Virus record (IMG/VR): IMGVR_UViG_3300013004_000148
Location: 1 to 27,852 of that record
Length of the DNA: 27,852 nucleotides
DNA from: a virus
Reading direction: 5' to 3' (one strand)
Shown here: positions 9,524 to 18,067 of the stretch, piece after piece
Position numbering within the stretch: position 1 is the first letter of the stretch
How the letters are laid out: the number at the start of each line of letters is the position of its first letter
Notes under the pieces: model-generated
The model's input: only the letters and a program-made list of their open reading frames with translations
Databases searched by the model: none
Told to the model about the DNA's origin: nothing
Position numbers and translations under genes: made by a program

Positions 9524-11362
9524 TTAAAATGTTACAACCTTACCTTTAATATCAACATTAGGATATTTAACTTCAAATATCATTGGGTCTAATGATGGAT
9601 AAACAACATTATTAACTGTCGCCCCAGTAACATCATATGAATAGTTAGAATAACCTAAAGCTGAGCCGTATTTGTTAACAATACTGATATTTTTAACTGT
9701 TTGGACTCCATTTACTTTATCTAAAAGCACATATAAATCTCGCAATATTATAGGTTCATTAATTTGCCATTTATCAATATTAAAATAATCTTGAAGTTTT
9801 ACTATACAATCTGCTATTACTAAATTACTATTATAGTTAGGTAAAACAATTATTTCAAAATCTACACCTATATTAATTACAAATGCATCTTTAATTTTGA
9901 TTGAATCATTTATCACTCTATATTGAGATATATATGTTGAAAGATTTTGTTTTAATGCTGGGGAGGATAGAATTAAATGTTTGTTGATATCATATGTTAA
10001 TATGAATAAATTTAATATTGAAGGAGTTTCCCCAGGTAGTAAATTAGATATTTTTTCTGACTCAATGTATGCTTTAGCTACATTACCATAATTTGAAGGT
10101 AAAGATAATGCTCGTACTAAGTAATCATCTTGCGTAACTGTTCGTTGTTGGGTTGTAAATGAACCCATTGATTTTAAACGTAAATCATCATCTGTGTCAC
10201 CAGCTCCACCACCATTAGAAGCTAATGGGTTGGTTACAGCTACACTATTAAATATAGCATTAGATAATATTGGGTCTAAGTTATTATTTTGGAATTTAAA
10301 TAATTCTTTATTATTAATAACACTTAATGTACCAGCTCCAACATTAGATTGAATTCCTCCACCTACCAAATATCTAACAGTTAAAGTTGTTTGATAAGGA
10401 GCTATTCCGTAAGTATCTGTAAATAAGAAATTAGCTGGGGAGAATGCTGTGTTAAGTTTTGATTTTCTATAAGGTAATCCTAATCCTACATTATCAGAAT
10501 TAGGTGTTACTTCTTCATCATTATTACTAGTATTAGTCCCAGCTCCAAATTGGATTTGTAGTGTAGTACTATCTAAAAATCTAGTAACAAATCTACGTTG
10601 AACTTTTTTAAGTTGAAGTAAATATGGTGCTTCTCCACTATCAGATGACAATGAAGGATTATTTATATTAGTATTTTTAATAGTGTCATAAATCATTTCT
10701 TGGGCTAGATATGGAACTTCATACCAAGTATTCCCATCACTATCAGTTATATCTAAAATTCCTATTATGTTAGAATTATTTATTTCCACTGTTGGAAATG
10801 ATGTAGGTGTTGTGAATGAAAATGTTTCTGTTTTTATTTCAGATGATATTGCTTTTCTAGTTTTTTTTAAAAGATAATAATTAGCATCATATACTGTAAC
10901 TTCAGTAGGATCTGATGAGCTAGAGAAAGCAAAATCAATTGTATCTTGTATTAAAAATTTAGCAGCAGATTGTAGTGGTGATTGGATTGATAAATTCTCA
11001 GCTACATAAAATGCATATGAATAATCTGGGAGGTCTCCTACTAATGGTATTTTTTGATATATATCTATATCTACTGTTGAAACTGATGTTACTTTAGGTG
11101 TGTAACCTAACATATATGCTAAAGCATATAAATTATCAGATTGTCTAGCATATTGAATAAAATTTTCTTGAATTTGATTATCAAGATAAAAAGACATTAT
11201 ATCCCCAACATAAGCGGACATTTCCATAAACATCATTCCTGGAGAGGAAGGGCTAAAATCAGTATATGATGTTGGAAAATAAGTTTTAGCATAATCAATA
11301 AGAGAATTTCTAAATTGATTAAAATCTTTATTTAAATATGTGATATTTCTAATTTCAGCCAT
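9524..11362 (-). CDS. gp6: Baseplate wedge protein, T4 gp6-like (612 aa)
   Basis: Recognised as a T4 gp6-type wedge subunit (Baseplate_J-like C-terminal part). The N-terminus has the typical YLNKDFNQFRNSLIDYAK, then FSPSSPGMMFMEMSAYVGDIMSFYLD and a tyrosine-rich ARQSDNLYALAYMLGYTP. The C-terminal half has the GDTDDDLRLKSMGSFTTQQRTVTQDDY stretch characteristic of baseplate J proteins, with a closing segment on NVDIKGKV. Its length is close to T4 gp6 (about 660). In T4, gp6 forms the wedge core that joins gp25, gp53 and gp7 around the hub. The ATG overlaps the gp25-like stop as TAATG, the order expected for a wedge operon. Confidence 0.93.
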   Translation of the reverse strand: MAEIRNITYLNKDFNQFRNSLIDYAKTYFPTSYTDFSPSSPGMMFMEMSAYVGDIMSFYLDNQIQENFIQYARQSDNLYALAYMLGYTPKVTSVSTVDIDIYQKIPLVGDLPDYSYAFYVAENLSIQSPLQSAAKFLIQDTIDFAFSSSSDPTEVTVYDANYYLLKKTRKAISSEIKTETFSFTTPTSFPTVEINNSNIIGILDITDSDGNTWYEVPYLAQEMIYDTIKNTNINNPSLSSDSGEAPYLLQLKKVQRRFVTRFLDSTTLQIQFGAGTNTSNNDEEVTPNSDNVGLGLPYRKSKLNTAFSPANFLFTDTYGIAPYQTTLTVRYLVGGGIQSNVGAGTLSVINNKELFKFQNNNLDPILSNAIFNSVAVTNPLASNGGGAGDTDDDLRLKSMGSFTTQQRTVTQDDYLVRALSLPSNYGNVAKAYIESEKISNLLPGETPSILNLFILTYDINKHLILSSPALKQNLSTYISQYRVINDSIKIKDAFVINIGVDFEIIVLPNYNSNLVIADCIVKLQDYFNIDKWQINEPIILRDLYVLLDKVNGVQTVKNISIVNKYGSALGYSNYSYDVTGATVNNVVYPSLDPMIFEVKYPNVDIKGKVVTF

Positions 11363-11763
11363 TATAATGTTATATTAAGAGTATTTGGGTTGCCCCCTAG
11401 TATTGAATAATTTATAGTTATAAAAATTGAATTAGTATCATATTGAGGTATAACTAAGATTTCATTTACTAAAACTGATGGGAAGTTTGTTTTTAATTCT
11501 TCTTTTAGTAAACTAGATATATTATCTGTTGTGGTTGGTGATAATGATTCAAATAACTGTTGTCTTATATCAGTACCAAAATTAGGGTTAAGAACTCTTT
11601 CTCCTTTAGATGTTAATATAAAATTTATTATATTTGATTTGATTTGATCAGATGTAGTATAAGTTTGAGTAAAGACTTGAGGTTGATTAAAAGGAATAGA
11701 AACTCCTATAGCAACTCTTTGTCCTACATCAAGTGGATTTATATTTGGTACTCTATAAGCCAT
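11362..11763 (-). CDS. gp25: Baseplate wedge subunit, gp25/GPW family (133 aa)
   Basis: The length and the central motif, FILTSKGERVLNPNFGTDIRQQLFE (read in two parts: FILTSKGERVL at about 48-58 and NPNFGTDIRQQLFE at about 59-72), match the gp25-like family of phage and contractile-system baseplates. gp25 forms the core bundle with gp6 and contacts the sheath-initiating end of the tube. It sits directly upstream of gp6 with a one-base TAATG overlap and directly downstream of a small protein with the same overlap. High confidence in family. Confidence 0.93.
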   Translation of the reverse strand: MAYRVPNINPLDVGQRVAIGVSIPFNQPQVFTQTYTTSDQIKSNIINFILTSKGERVLNPNFGTDIRQQLFESLSPTTTDNISSLLKEELKTNFPSVLVNEILVIPQYDTNSIFITINYSILGGNPNTLNITL

Positions 11764-12128
11764 TATTTAGCGTTCATTATTCCCATTATTTGATCTAAAC
11801 TTACTTCACCTCCAGGTAAACTTGATCCTTCACTCATAGTATTAGCTGATGGTGGTGGGGTGTAAGATGGTTGAGCATGTGATGAGTTAGCAGTAATTAC
11901 CGCGTCAAATTCACCTCCAATCATACTTCTTAAATTACGTTTAAGATCATGATTTACAGTAGTATGGTTTGGTTGAAGATTAACTGTTGAAGGTGAAACA
12001 GGAACATAGGTTTCCTGTACTACTGTTTTTGGTGATTTAACTGCTTCAAGTAGAATGTCTTTTAATTCTTCTTGAATTGCTTCACGTACTGCTTCTTTAA
12101 TTAATTTTTTTAGTCCGTCGATTTTCAT
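11763..12128 (-). CDS. Small conserved protein with N-terminal amphipathic helix (121 aa)
   Basis: Residues 2-32 form a charged amphipathic helix (KLIKEAVREAIQEELKDILLEA); the middle (33-95) is Pro/Ser/Thr/Asn-rich and probably disordered, and the end (100-121) is a short helix, DQIMGIMNAK. I recall similar small proteins next to gp25 in marine and Bacteroidota phages without known role. It overlaps the gp25 gene as TAATG. A baseplate assembly or chaperone role is possible; the N-terminal helix also resembles packaging or targeting peptides. An ATATTTATAA element lies 4 bases before the ATG. Confidence 0.75.
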   Translation of the reverse strand: MKIDGLKKLIKEAVREAIQEELKDILLEAVKSPKTVVQETYVPVSPSTVNLQPNHTTVNHDLKRNLRSMIGGEFDAVITANSSHAQPSYTPPPSANTMSEGSSLPGGEVSLDQIMGIMNAK

Positions 12129-12146
12129 ATGTTTATAAATATTTGA

Positions 12147-13907
12147 TTATTCAGCTGTTATGCTAGGATTTGAATCTATTATGAATTTTAATTGATCTAT
12201 CAATACAGTTGGATCTGAGGCGAATGAAGAGTCTGTTCTTAGTACATCTACTCCTTGTTTATTAGTAGCAACAGCATAACGTCTAATATATTGACTTTCA
12301 TTTGTTTGGTCTATTTTAACTGATAAAGTAAATTCTTTATAAGTATTGTCTTCACTTTGTAATACTTTAACTGTATTGTTAGATAAAGAATTAATTTCTT
12401 CATTTATTTGTTCAAAATCCATGTTATTATCTTGAGCACAAAATTGTAATATAATATCTAAACTATTTAGTAAGTTTATTATTGTACCTAATATCACACC
12501 AAAAGACGCTAAAGATAAAGTTAAAACACTAACTGTTATTTGAGCTTGTTCTAAAGCTTTAGATAATTTACCAGCGGCTACTACTGCTCCCCCTGGTGCT
12601 CCTGGTGGGGATGGTATTAGTCCTATAGCATTAATACCAACTTGTATCGCAGTTATAACTATTGTAGTACCTGCTAATACAGATGTTAATAATTTAACAG
12701 TGTTATATATATTATTTATTTGTCTTACTAGTTTATTACGTTTATTTATTAAATTAGTGATAAATGCGGCTGAAGGACATTTGACTAAACTTTTAATTTG
12801 GTCAATAGGAAGTTTTGATGTTATACCTTGAACAGCAGCTGCTCCAAAAGGAATAAGTAAACTTATAACAAATGGAATTAATAGTCGTTTTATATCTTCT
12901 TTTTTTAAATTAATACTATTAACTAATTTATCTTGTGGTGGAAGATTAATATCTATTTGTTCTCTTAATGTTTTATTTTCTTCAGTTTTTACTTCTTGCT
13001 CAACTTTTTTAGACTCAGTATAAGATATATCTGGTGGGGTAAGTAAAGTTATCCGAGGTACTTCTATAGTAGTTACATTAGTTTCAGGGATAAATAAAGT
13101 TTGTTGTGGGTTAGTTATTGTTTTTAATTCTTTTTCATCTTTAGAAAAAGTAATAGATAATTCTTTAGACTCAACATTAGTAGTTGGGACTTTATATTCC
13201 CATGTTCCATCTTCTTTAGTTGTTAAAGTTTCATTTATTGGGGTTGTTGGCTCAGGTAATTGTGGAGGATTCGCTATTACATCACTAACATTTGGAGATG
13301 TTACATTTGAGATTAAATTAGTAATATCTGAGGCTGTTGGTTTGGCTGGAGAAGAAATAATATTAACTGTTGCTCCTGGTAGAGGTTTACCAGTTTCATC
13401 TAGAACTACTCCTGAAATAGTTGTTTGTGGAGCAGGAGGGGCGTCTTCTAATTGTACTTCATCTCCTCCAGATAAATCAGTTATTTGTTTATTTTGATTT
13501 AATCTTAAATTATTCCAATAAGTGGTAGCCTTAGATTGAGCTACACTATTATTTTGGCTTCTAAATTCTTTATCTCCTACTTTATAAATATAAAAAACAT
13601 CATCAATAACATTTAATCTAGTTGGACCTTCAATACTAGGTACTGTTTCTGATGGTACAATTGCTGGTGGTGGTAGATTAACAGTTTGTTGTTTAAAATT
13701 TTCTTTATCAAAAGTTAATGTTATTAAAGAATTATCTATACCTTTAATAAATGGAGTTGTATTTGAGTCAAATACAAACTGGCCTGATATATCACTAGTA
13801 GTGGTAGATTGAAGTAATTCATATTTAATAGTGACAGTTACTCCTTTAATAGCATCCCCATATCTATCAATAATTGTACCTTGTACTATATATAATATAT
13901 TATCCAT
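12147..13907 (-). CDS. Baseplate-module protein with two carboxypeptidase-regulatory-like domains and hydrophobic helices (586 aa)
   Basis: Two beta-sandwich repeats are visible: residues about 5-75 (VQGTIIDRYGDAIKGVTVTIKY, split at 8-18 and 19-29) and about 163-275 (ISGVVLDETGKPLPGATV, later DGTWEYKVP). The second is the classic carboxypeptidase regulatory-like (SusC-plug-type) motif so common in Bacteroidota outer-membrane proteins. Residues about 342-361, 404-430 and 455-482 are strongly hydrophobic helices separated by Lys/Arg-rich linkers. It lies directly between the gp5-like spike gene (TAATG overlap) and the gp25 neighbourhood. A hub-associated protein that meets or enters the host envelope is an inference. 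No enzyme motif seen. Confidence 0.8.
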   Translation of the reverse strand: MDNILYIVQGTIIDRYGDAIKGVTVTIKYELLQSTTTSDISGQFVFDSNTTPFIKGIDNSLITLTFDKENFKQQTVNLPPPAIVPSETVPSIEGPTRLNVIDDVFYIYKVGDKEFRSQNNSVAQSKATTYWNNLRLNQNKQITDLSGGDEVQLEDAPPAPQTTISGVVLDETGKPLPGATVNIISSPAKPTASDITNLISNVTSPNVSDVIANPPQLPEPTTPINETLTTKEDGTWEYKVPTTNVESKELSITFSKDEKELKTITNPQQTLFIPETNVTTIEVPRITLLTPPDISYTESKKVEQEVKTEENKTLREQIDINLPPQDKLVNSINLKKEDIKRLLIPFVISLLIPFGAAAVQGITSKLPIDQIKSLVKCPSAAFITNLINKRNKLVRQINNIYNTVKLLTSVLAGTTIVITAIQVGINAIGLIPSPPGAPGGAVVAAGKLSKALEQAQITVSVLTLSLASFGVILGTIINLLNSLDIILQFCAQDNNMDFEQINEEINSLSNNTVKVLQSEDNTYKEFTLSVKIDQTNESQYIRRYAVATNKQGVDVLRTDSSFASDPTVLIDQLKFIIDSNPSITAE

Positions 13908-15166
13908 TATGCTGTTTTAACTTTTTTAGAAAGTAAATTTCCCCCATTAACCTCATTTAATATTTGATTACTTAATGTAAAAGCATCAGCTGATATGGCT
14001 TTTATAGAGGGATCAGTAGCCCCAGCAAATGATATACTTAAAGTTCCTAAAAATATAGCTATATCACCTAACAATAAGTTTAATCTATCTCCTAGTACAA
14101 CAGATTGAATTTGAGTTCCTTCTGTTCCTTGTGATGAACCTAAATATACTTTAGGAGCAGATAATGTTATTTGATTACCTCCGTCTATTCCTATAGTATC
14201 ATTAGATGTTAAATGAATAGATTTATTAGCTCCTAATATTATAGAATCACTTTTAGCATTAAATACTAATCTACCTGAGTTTAGTATTATTTGGTTTTTA
14301 GAGTATTGCGATACAGACTCTGGTGCTGTTGATTTCGCAAATGAATCTTGTATGTTACTAGATGGGAATAAAGGTAATTGTTGAGTAGAAGTAAGATAAA
14401 TAGATGATGAATCATTATTAATATTTTCTAATTGAGGGACCCAAGGATACTCAAATGTACTAGTTTGACCATTTCTTAATATAAAGATAGGATCTCCATT
14501 TGTTCCTACAGAAGACCAATCATTAGGTTTATTAGCATTTTTTACAGTAGAACCTAAACGTATTGAGTTACCCCATCTTCCTTCATATATAATATCACCC
14601 TCATATGGTAATAAAGGATATATACTAGCATTTTCAACAAATGTTTTACCTAAAAATATCTCAGAACTATTATCTTGTATTTGTCTTACTTCACCTTGAA
14701 AAGAAGCATTATAATCAACTGTTTGGGCTGCATCATTTGAAGGATCTTCATCATAACCTGGTTGAGCGTTATGCATTTGACTATTCCACATATTAAGTGG
14801 TGGAAAATAATAGTATTTATTCGCTGATAAGTTAGTAGATATATTAGTACTAGTTAATTGGACTGTGTATATTATCTCATTAATTAATGGATAATGTTTT
14901 ATATTTGGGAAAATAGGGGAAGCATATGATTTTTTATCATAACCACTACCACTATATGGCTGGTCAATTGGTTCCCAAAATATAGTTCCTATACTACTCC
15001 ATTCTCCAAATTCAATAAAATACTCATGTGTATCATCTAATATGATAGATTTAACTCTAGCTGATGTAAAATTTGAATTAGCTAAAGGAGCACTGAATGT
15101 ATTTGGTGTGGTTGAAGTAGCAGCTGAGTATACACTACCATTTAAGCCAGATATAATTGAGGCCAT
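13907..15166 (-). CDS. gp5: Baseplate central spike / hub protein, gp5-like (419 aa)
   Basis: Residues about 150-250 contain the motif EGDIIYEGRWGNSIRLGS, which I associate with gp5-like OB-fold spike proteins of T4-like phages. Residues about 288-345 form a short repeating beta pattern (NQIILNSGRLVFNAKSDS, then IILGANKSIHLTSNDTIGID, NQITLSAPKVYLG), as in the triple-stranded beta-helix needle of gp5/VgrG. The C-terminus (355-419) is helical. No lysozyme domain is visible, unlike T4 gp5, so the needle is non-lytic as in many T4 relatives. The ATG overlaps the previous stop as TAATG. Confidence 0.85.
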   Translation of the reverse strand: MASIISGLNGSVYSAATSTTPNTFSAPLANSNFTSARVKSIILDDTHEYFIEFGEWSSIGTIFWEPIDQPYSGSGYDKKSYASPIFPNIKHYPLINEIIYTVQLTSTNISTNLSANKYYYFPPLNMWNSQMHNAQPGYDEDPSNDAAQTVDYNASFQGEVRQIQDNSSEIFLGKTFVENASIYPLLPYEGDIIYEGRWGNSIRLGSTVKNANKPNDWSSVGTNGDPIFILRNGQTSTFEYPWVPQLENINNDSSSIYLTSTQQLPLFPSSNIQDSFAKSTAPESVSQYSKNQIILNSGRLVFNAKSDSIILGANKSIHLTSNDTIGIDGGNQITLSAPKVYLGSSQGTEGTQIQSVVLGDRLNLLLGDIAIFLGTLSISFAGATDPSIKAISADAFTLSNQILNEVNGGNLLSKKVKTA

Positions 15167-15507
15167 TATTCTTCAGTCTTAAATTTATCTAATTCAGCTA
15201 GTAGCTGTTGTTTTTCTTCTTCAGAAATACCAAAACCACCATCATTTGGACCAGCATTGTTATTCATAATACGTTGAATGATAGTAGCCATCTTAATTAA
15301 TTGTTCATCATTTTTAACACTTATTTCTAAGTATTCTTTAATCAAAGGAACAATAAGAGTAGCATCACCTATTTCTTGTACAAGTGGTTTTAATTCTGAT
15401 ATCAGGATAGATATTTGTTTGTCTTTCTTTTGTTGGTTGGTATAAATTTCCTCTAATATGTCAGAGAATTTTTTTTTACCAAATACAACATTGTCTAGTC
15501 CATTCAT
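15166..15507 (-). CDS. Small helical protein upstream of spike gene (113 aa)
   Basis: Predominantly helical: residues 10-85 form long amphipathic helices (KKFSDILEEIYTNQQKKDKQ, ISILISELKPLVQEIGD), then a Gly/Asn-rich turn NNNAGPNDGGFG and an acidic C-terminal helix. Family not recognised. It sits between the gp55-like gene (25-base gap) and the spike gene (TAATG overlap), so it may be a baseplate assembly factor. A TATAAATA box at 15515-15522 and an overlapping ATATTTATAA element lie just before the ATG. Confidence 0.75.
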   Translation of the reverse strand: MNGLDNVVFGKKKFSDILEEIYTNQQKKDKQISILISELKPLVQEIGDATLIVPLIKEYLEISVKNDEQLIKMATIIQRIMNNNAGPNDGGFGISEEEKQQLLAELDKFKTEE

Positions 15508-15532
15508 AATATTTTATTTATAAATATGAACA

Positions 15533-16249
15533 TTAGAAATTTGTGTATCCGTTTTCTAGATAAAAATAATAATGTTGTTTAAATATATTATATAATCTGT
15601 CGGCTATCTTAGTGATTTTAGGGGTTTTAGCATCAATAATCTCACGAATGTATATATACAGTGCCTTTTTATTAAAGATGTCTATATGCTCTCTCTTACG
15701 GAATAACTCAAGGATAGCATCTGCTATTTGAGCATCTGTTTCTTTAGGGAATAAAGTATAAATATTAGATGTGCAATAAGTGACATATTCATCTAAGAAA
15801 TTAGATAATCTATCTTGTGATGAACCTTCATCAATTCTGTAGGAGAAATTTTCATTTGATTCAATTTCTTCAATGGGTGCTTTATCTACTCGTTTCTTAT
15901 AATTTTTAGTATTAGTAATAATTAAATAACGTTTAGCAATAGTACCAAAATATGAGAATGCTTTTGCTCCCTTAGCTGGGTTGAATAGATGTATTTTAGA
16001 AAGTAAAAATGTTATTACTTCATGTTGTAAATCTTGAATATTATCTACCTCAGTATAATAAAACTTAAAAGTATGAATAATATTTTCTGTTAATTTAAAG
16101 AAAGCATAATGGATACGTTCACGATATATCTTATCTTTTAACTCAAAATCAGTTGTTGAGTTATACTCGTTAATAGCATTTTCTGTATCTTGAGTGAAGT
16201 ATTGAACACCTTTAGGTTTTCTTTTTTTAGCCTCTTGTATTTCAATCAT
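15533..16249 (-). CDS. gp55: Late-transcription sigma factor, T4 gp55-like (238 aa)
   Basis: The order YFTQDTENAINEYNST, then RERIHYAFFKLTENIIHTFKFY, DLQHEVITFLLSKIHLFNP and GAKAFSYFGTIAKRYLI is the conserved core of T4 gp55 relatives in marine T4-like phages. gp55 replaces the host sigma on RNA polymerase and, with the sliding clamp, directs late transcription from TATAAATA-type promoters. The protein is longer than T4 gp55 (185 aa), with an extra acidic and helical C-terminal portion. It is ATGA-overlapped with the preceding one-TM protein and is followed by the baseplate genes it would be expected to control. Confidence 0.9.
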   Translation of the reverse strand: MIEIQEAKKRKPKGVQYFTQDTENAINEYNSTTDFELKDKIYRERIHYAFFKLTENIIHTFKFYYTEVDNIQDLQHEVITFLLSKIHLFNPAKGAKAFSYFGTIAKRYLIITNTKNYKKRVDKAPIEEIESNENFSYRIDEGSSQDRLSNFLDEYVTYCTSNIYTLFPKETDAQIADAILELFRKREHIDIFNKKALYIYIREIIDAKTPKITKIADRLYNIFKQHYYFYLENGYTNF

Positions 16250-16521
16250 AAATTTTTAATTTGGAAAGCATTTAATGCTTCTTGAAGTTGTTTAACAGAT
16301 TGGAAAAAGAAACCAATTTCATCATCTGATTCAAATGAGCCTTTATGGTCTATTTCTTTAAGTTTTTTATCTGATAATTCAATTATGCCTGATATTCTAC
16401 TTAAGTATTCCATATATCCTGCTAAGATATCTTCTTGACGCTCATTCTTTTTAAGAAGATTAAAGGTCGTGAATCCTAAGATCACGACCATTAAACCTAA
16501 TATTATTGTTAATATTATCAT
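16246..16521 (-). CDS. Single-TM small protein (91 aa)
   Basis: Residues 2-22 form a strongly hydrophobic helix (IILTIILGLMVVILGFTTF) followed by Lys/Asn, so the protein is probably N-terminally anchored with the soluble part in the cytoplasm. Residues 27-91 are helical and charged, with coiled-coil character. It overlaps both neighbours by ATGA (HD protein upstream, gp55 downstream), so it is translationally coupled to both. I do not recognise a family; small TM proteins beside gp55 are known in relatives, but their function is unknown. Confidence 0.75.
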   Translation of the reverse strand: MIILTIILGLMVVILGFTTFNLLKKNERQEDILAGYMEYLSRISGIIELSDKKLKEIDHKGSFESDDEIGFFFQSVKQLQEALNAFQIKNL

Positions 16522-17288
16522 ATACTATCTAACATGTTCATTAAACCTTGAGACTTAACATTACTTAATGTTTTTGTCTTAATTGTTTGTTTAGGTGCTT
16601 TAGTAACTGAAAAGTTATTTGTTTTTTTAACTTCACCTTTTAATTTAGGATTCCATTCACGCTCAAACTCAATACGAGCAGCCATCAAATCAGCTTGGTG
16701 AACAATATAAATTAATGAAGTACGTGGTTTAGTTTCTGGTGACCAAGACATTAAATATGGCTTGTTAGCATCATCATATAGACTATCATGTAATTTAATC
16801 GCTAACCATTCATTTTTAGAAACTGAAATACCATGAGAAAGTAATAAATGTAAACTACGATCTGGTACTGACATAAATTCTAAGCGATCATTAAATTTAT
16901 AGTCTTCACCTAATTTATCTTTACGCCATTGATCATCCTGAGGGATATATGCTTCATGTTGCTCATCACCCATTTTACCTAGATCATGATTTAGAGCTGC
17001 GAATACTAATTCTTCTTTAGTATAAGTATACTCATCTACTCCCATTTCAACCCAAACATTATTTAATTTAAGAGCGCAATCTACTACTCGTAATACGTGG
17101 TCTACGTAACCACCTGGGAAAGCATTATGATATTCTTTCTTATGAGCAGCAGGCATTAACATAATACGCTCTGAGTATTTAGAATAAAAATCTAATAACT
17201 GTGAACAACGAGGTTCACTGATGTAAGATTTGATTGTTTCCTCAAAATCTATCCAGTTTTGTTGGATTTGTTCTGCTGTTAAATTCAT
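16518..17288 (-). CDS. HD-domain metal-dependent phosphohydrolase-like protein (256 aa)
   Basis: HD-domain signatures are in order: His in YHNAFPGGYVDHVLRVVD, the central NHDLGKMGDEQ (HD pair), a further His in LLLSHGIS and LAIKLHDSLYDD, and a terminal Asp in IVHQADLMAARIEFE. HD-domain proteins hydrolyse nucleotides or other phosphoesters with bound metal; the substrate cannot be told. The frame is open to 17339, but I place the start at the ATG at 17286-17288 (MNLTAEQ), because upstream codons overlap the previous gene and this ATG follows its stop by one base. The C-terminal 35 residues are basic and probably disordered. It ends ATGA-coupled to the TM protein. Confidence 0.85.
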   Translation of the reverse strand: MNLTAEQIQQNWIDFEETIKSYISEPRCSQLLDFYSKYSERIMLMPAAHKKEYHNAFPGGYVDHVLRVVDCALKLNNVWVEMGVDEYTYTKEELVFAALNHDLGKMGDEQHEAYIPQDDQWRKDKLGEDYKFNDRLEFMSVPDRSLHLLLSHGISVSKNEWLAIKLHDSLYDDANKPYLMSWSPETKPRTSLIYIVHQADLMAARIEFEREWNPKLKGEVKKTNNFSVTKAPKQTIKTKTLSNVKSQGLMNMLDSI

Positions 17289-17289
17289 A

Positions 17290-17472
17290 TTAATTATACA
17301 TTGTTTGTTCAGACTCAACGAATAAGCGAGTTTGTTCAACTATTTCTTTTAATTTTTCAATACCTTCTATATATGTTTCTAAAGGTTGTTGTTGTTTAAC
17401 AATAAAATTCAATTGATTAGCAAGATTATCTATCTTATCTAATTGATGTAATACGTTGTTTTTGTTTTTCAT
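17290..17472 (-). CDS. Small coiled-coil protein (60 aa)
   Basis: 60 residues, almost entirely helical with heptad-like spacing of Leu/Ile (LHQLDKIDNLANQL, IEGIEKLKEIVEQT). It is the first gene after a structured leader carrying a TATAAATA box 13 bases before its ATG, and its stop precedes the HD protein's ATG by one base. Family not recognised; small coiled-coil proteins in this position occur in T4-like phages. Real gene by coupling and context. Confidence 0.7.
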   Translation of the reverse strand: MKNKNNVLHQLDKIDNLANQLNFIVKQQQPLETYIEGIEKLKEIVEQTRLFVESEQTMYN

Positions 17473-17484
17473 ACGTTTATTATT

Positions 17485-17492
17485 TATTTATA
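17485..17492 (-). promoter_or_regulatory. TATAAATA late-promoter-like box
   Basis: An exact match on the minus strand to the T4 late -10 consensus, 12 bases before the ATG at 17472, in the context GGGTATATAAATAAATAAT, which is nearly repeated at 27812-27819. A gp55-type sigma is encoded just downstream. The site assignment is by consensus only, and the region is AT-rich. Confidence 0.45.
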
Positions 17493-17552
17493 TACCCGTG
17501 GTCACATTCCACGTTCTTTATTTCCTACGTTTTAGATGTTTCCTAAAACCCG

Positions 17553-17560
17553 TATTTATA
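17553..17560 (-). promoter_or_regulatory. TATAAATA late-promoter-like box
   Basis: A second exact TATAAATA on the minus strand, upstream of the two leader hairpins. A partial match to the -33 element of the host-like promoter family (CTTGGC, at about 17584-17589) lies upstream, so this could instead be a degenerate member of that family. Confidence 0.35.
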
Positions 17561-17595
17561 TAATACGAATTAGGACTTGCAAGGCCAAGCTATTT

Positions 17596-18009
17596 TTAAG
17601 AGGGGTTTGCTATGTCTTGTATTTTTTTAAGAAGAGCACAATTCTCATATTCTTCTAAATCTTCAAAATGAGAAAGTGCTGACGATAATGCTTTTAAGAA
17701 ATGTTCATCTGAGTATAATATAATACAATCACGATGCATTTGGTTAGTGGTGTCTATTTTAGAAATATGATCCATAGCTCTAGTAAACACCATCATACCA
17801 CCAGCTAATTTAATATCATCTATATCTAATTTAGGATCAGATGATTCAAAAAACTCTATCATCTGTTTACTAAATATCTTATAATTTATAATTAACTTTT
17901 TAAACATCCCCATCCAGACAATAGGATGATCTGACATGTCTACCTGGGTAGTAGTCTCATTTTCCTCTTCAGGGGATTTAAATAAGTTAAAAATATCGTC
18001 AATATTCAT
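17596..18009 (-). CDS. Small conserved phage protein with UVR-like C-terminal helix (137 aa)
   Basis: An acidic, largely helical 137-residue protein. The central part (about 30-100) includes PIVWMGMFKKLIINYKIFSK and DDIKLAGGMMVFTRAMDHI. The C-terminus (about 113-134, HFEDLEEYENCALLKKIQDI) resembles the UVR-type helical hairpin found in UvrB/UvrC and some small adaptor proteins. No enzyme motif is seen. It starts at the ATG at 18007-18009 after an A/T-rich leader with an ATATTTATAT element, and lies between the tRNA operon terminator and the structured leader. Function unknown. Confidence 0.75.
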   Translation of the reverse strand: MNIDDIFNLFKSPEEENETTTQVDMSDHPIVWMGMFKKLIINYKIFSKQMIEFFESSDPKLDIDDIKLAGGMMVFTRAMDHISKIDTTNQMHRDCIILYSDEHFLKALSSALSHFEDLEEYENCALLKKIQDIANPS

Positions 18010-18038
18010 ATATATAAATATATGTTAAGTAGGGAAAT

Positions 18039-18055
18039 AGCGGCTTTAAGCCGCT
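18039..18055 (-). terminator. Terminator hairpin after 47-aa membrane protein / tRNA operon
   Basis: A perfect 6-bp stem AGCGGC/GCCGCT with loop TTAAA, 12 bases after the stop of the small gene at 18068-18211 and followed on the minus strand by ATTTCCC. The U-tract is weak, but the position fits operon termination. Confidence 0.65.
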
Positions 18056-18067
18056 TTAACCATCAAA

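Larger units (their letters stand above)
17473..17595 (-). promoter_or_regulatory. Structured 5' leader of the late operon
   Basis: On the minus strand this intergenic stretch contains two perfect hairpins, each with a 7-nt loop: 17529-17549 (7-bp stem GTTTTAG/CTAAAAC) and 17497-17513 (5-bp stem CGTGG/CCACG). The loops hold ACAT and ATGT, which are complementary. TATAAATA boxes lie before and after the hairpins. See findings. Confidence 0.5.
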
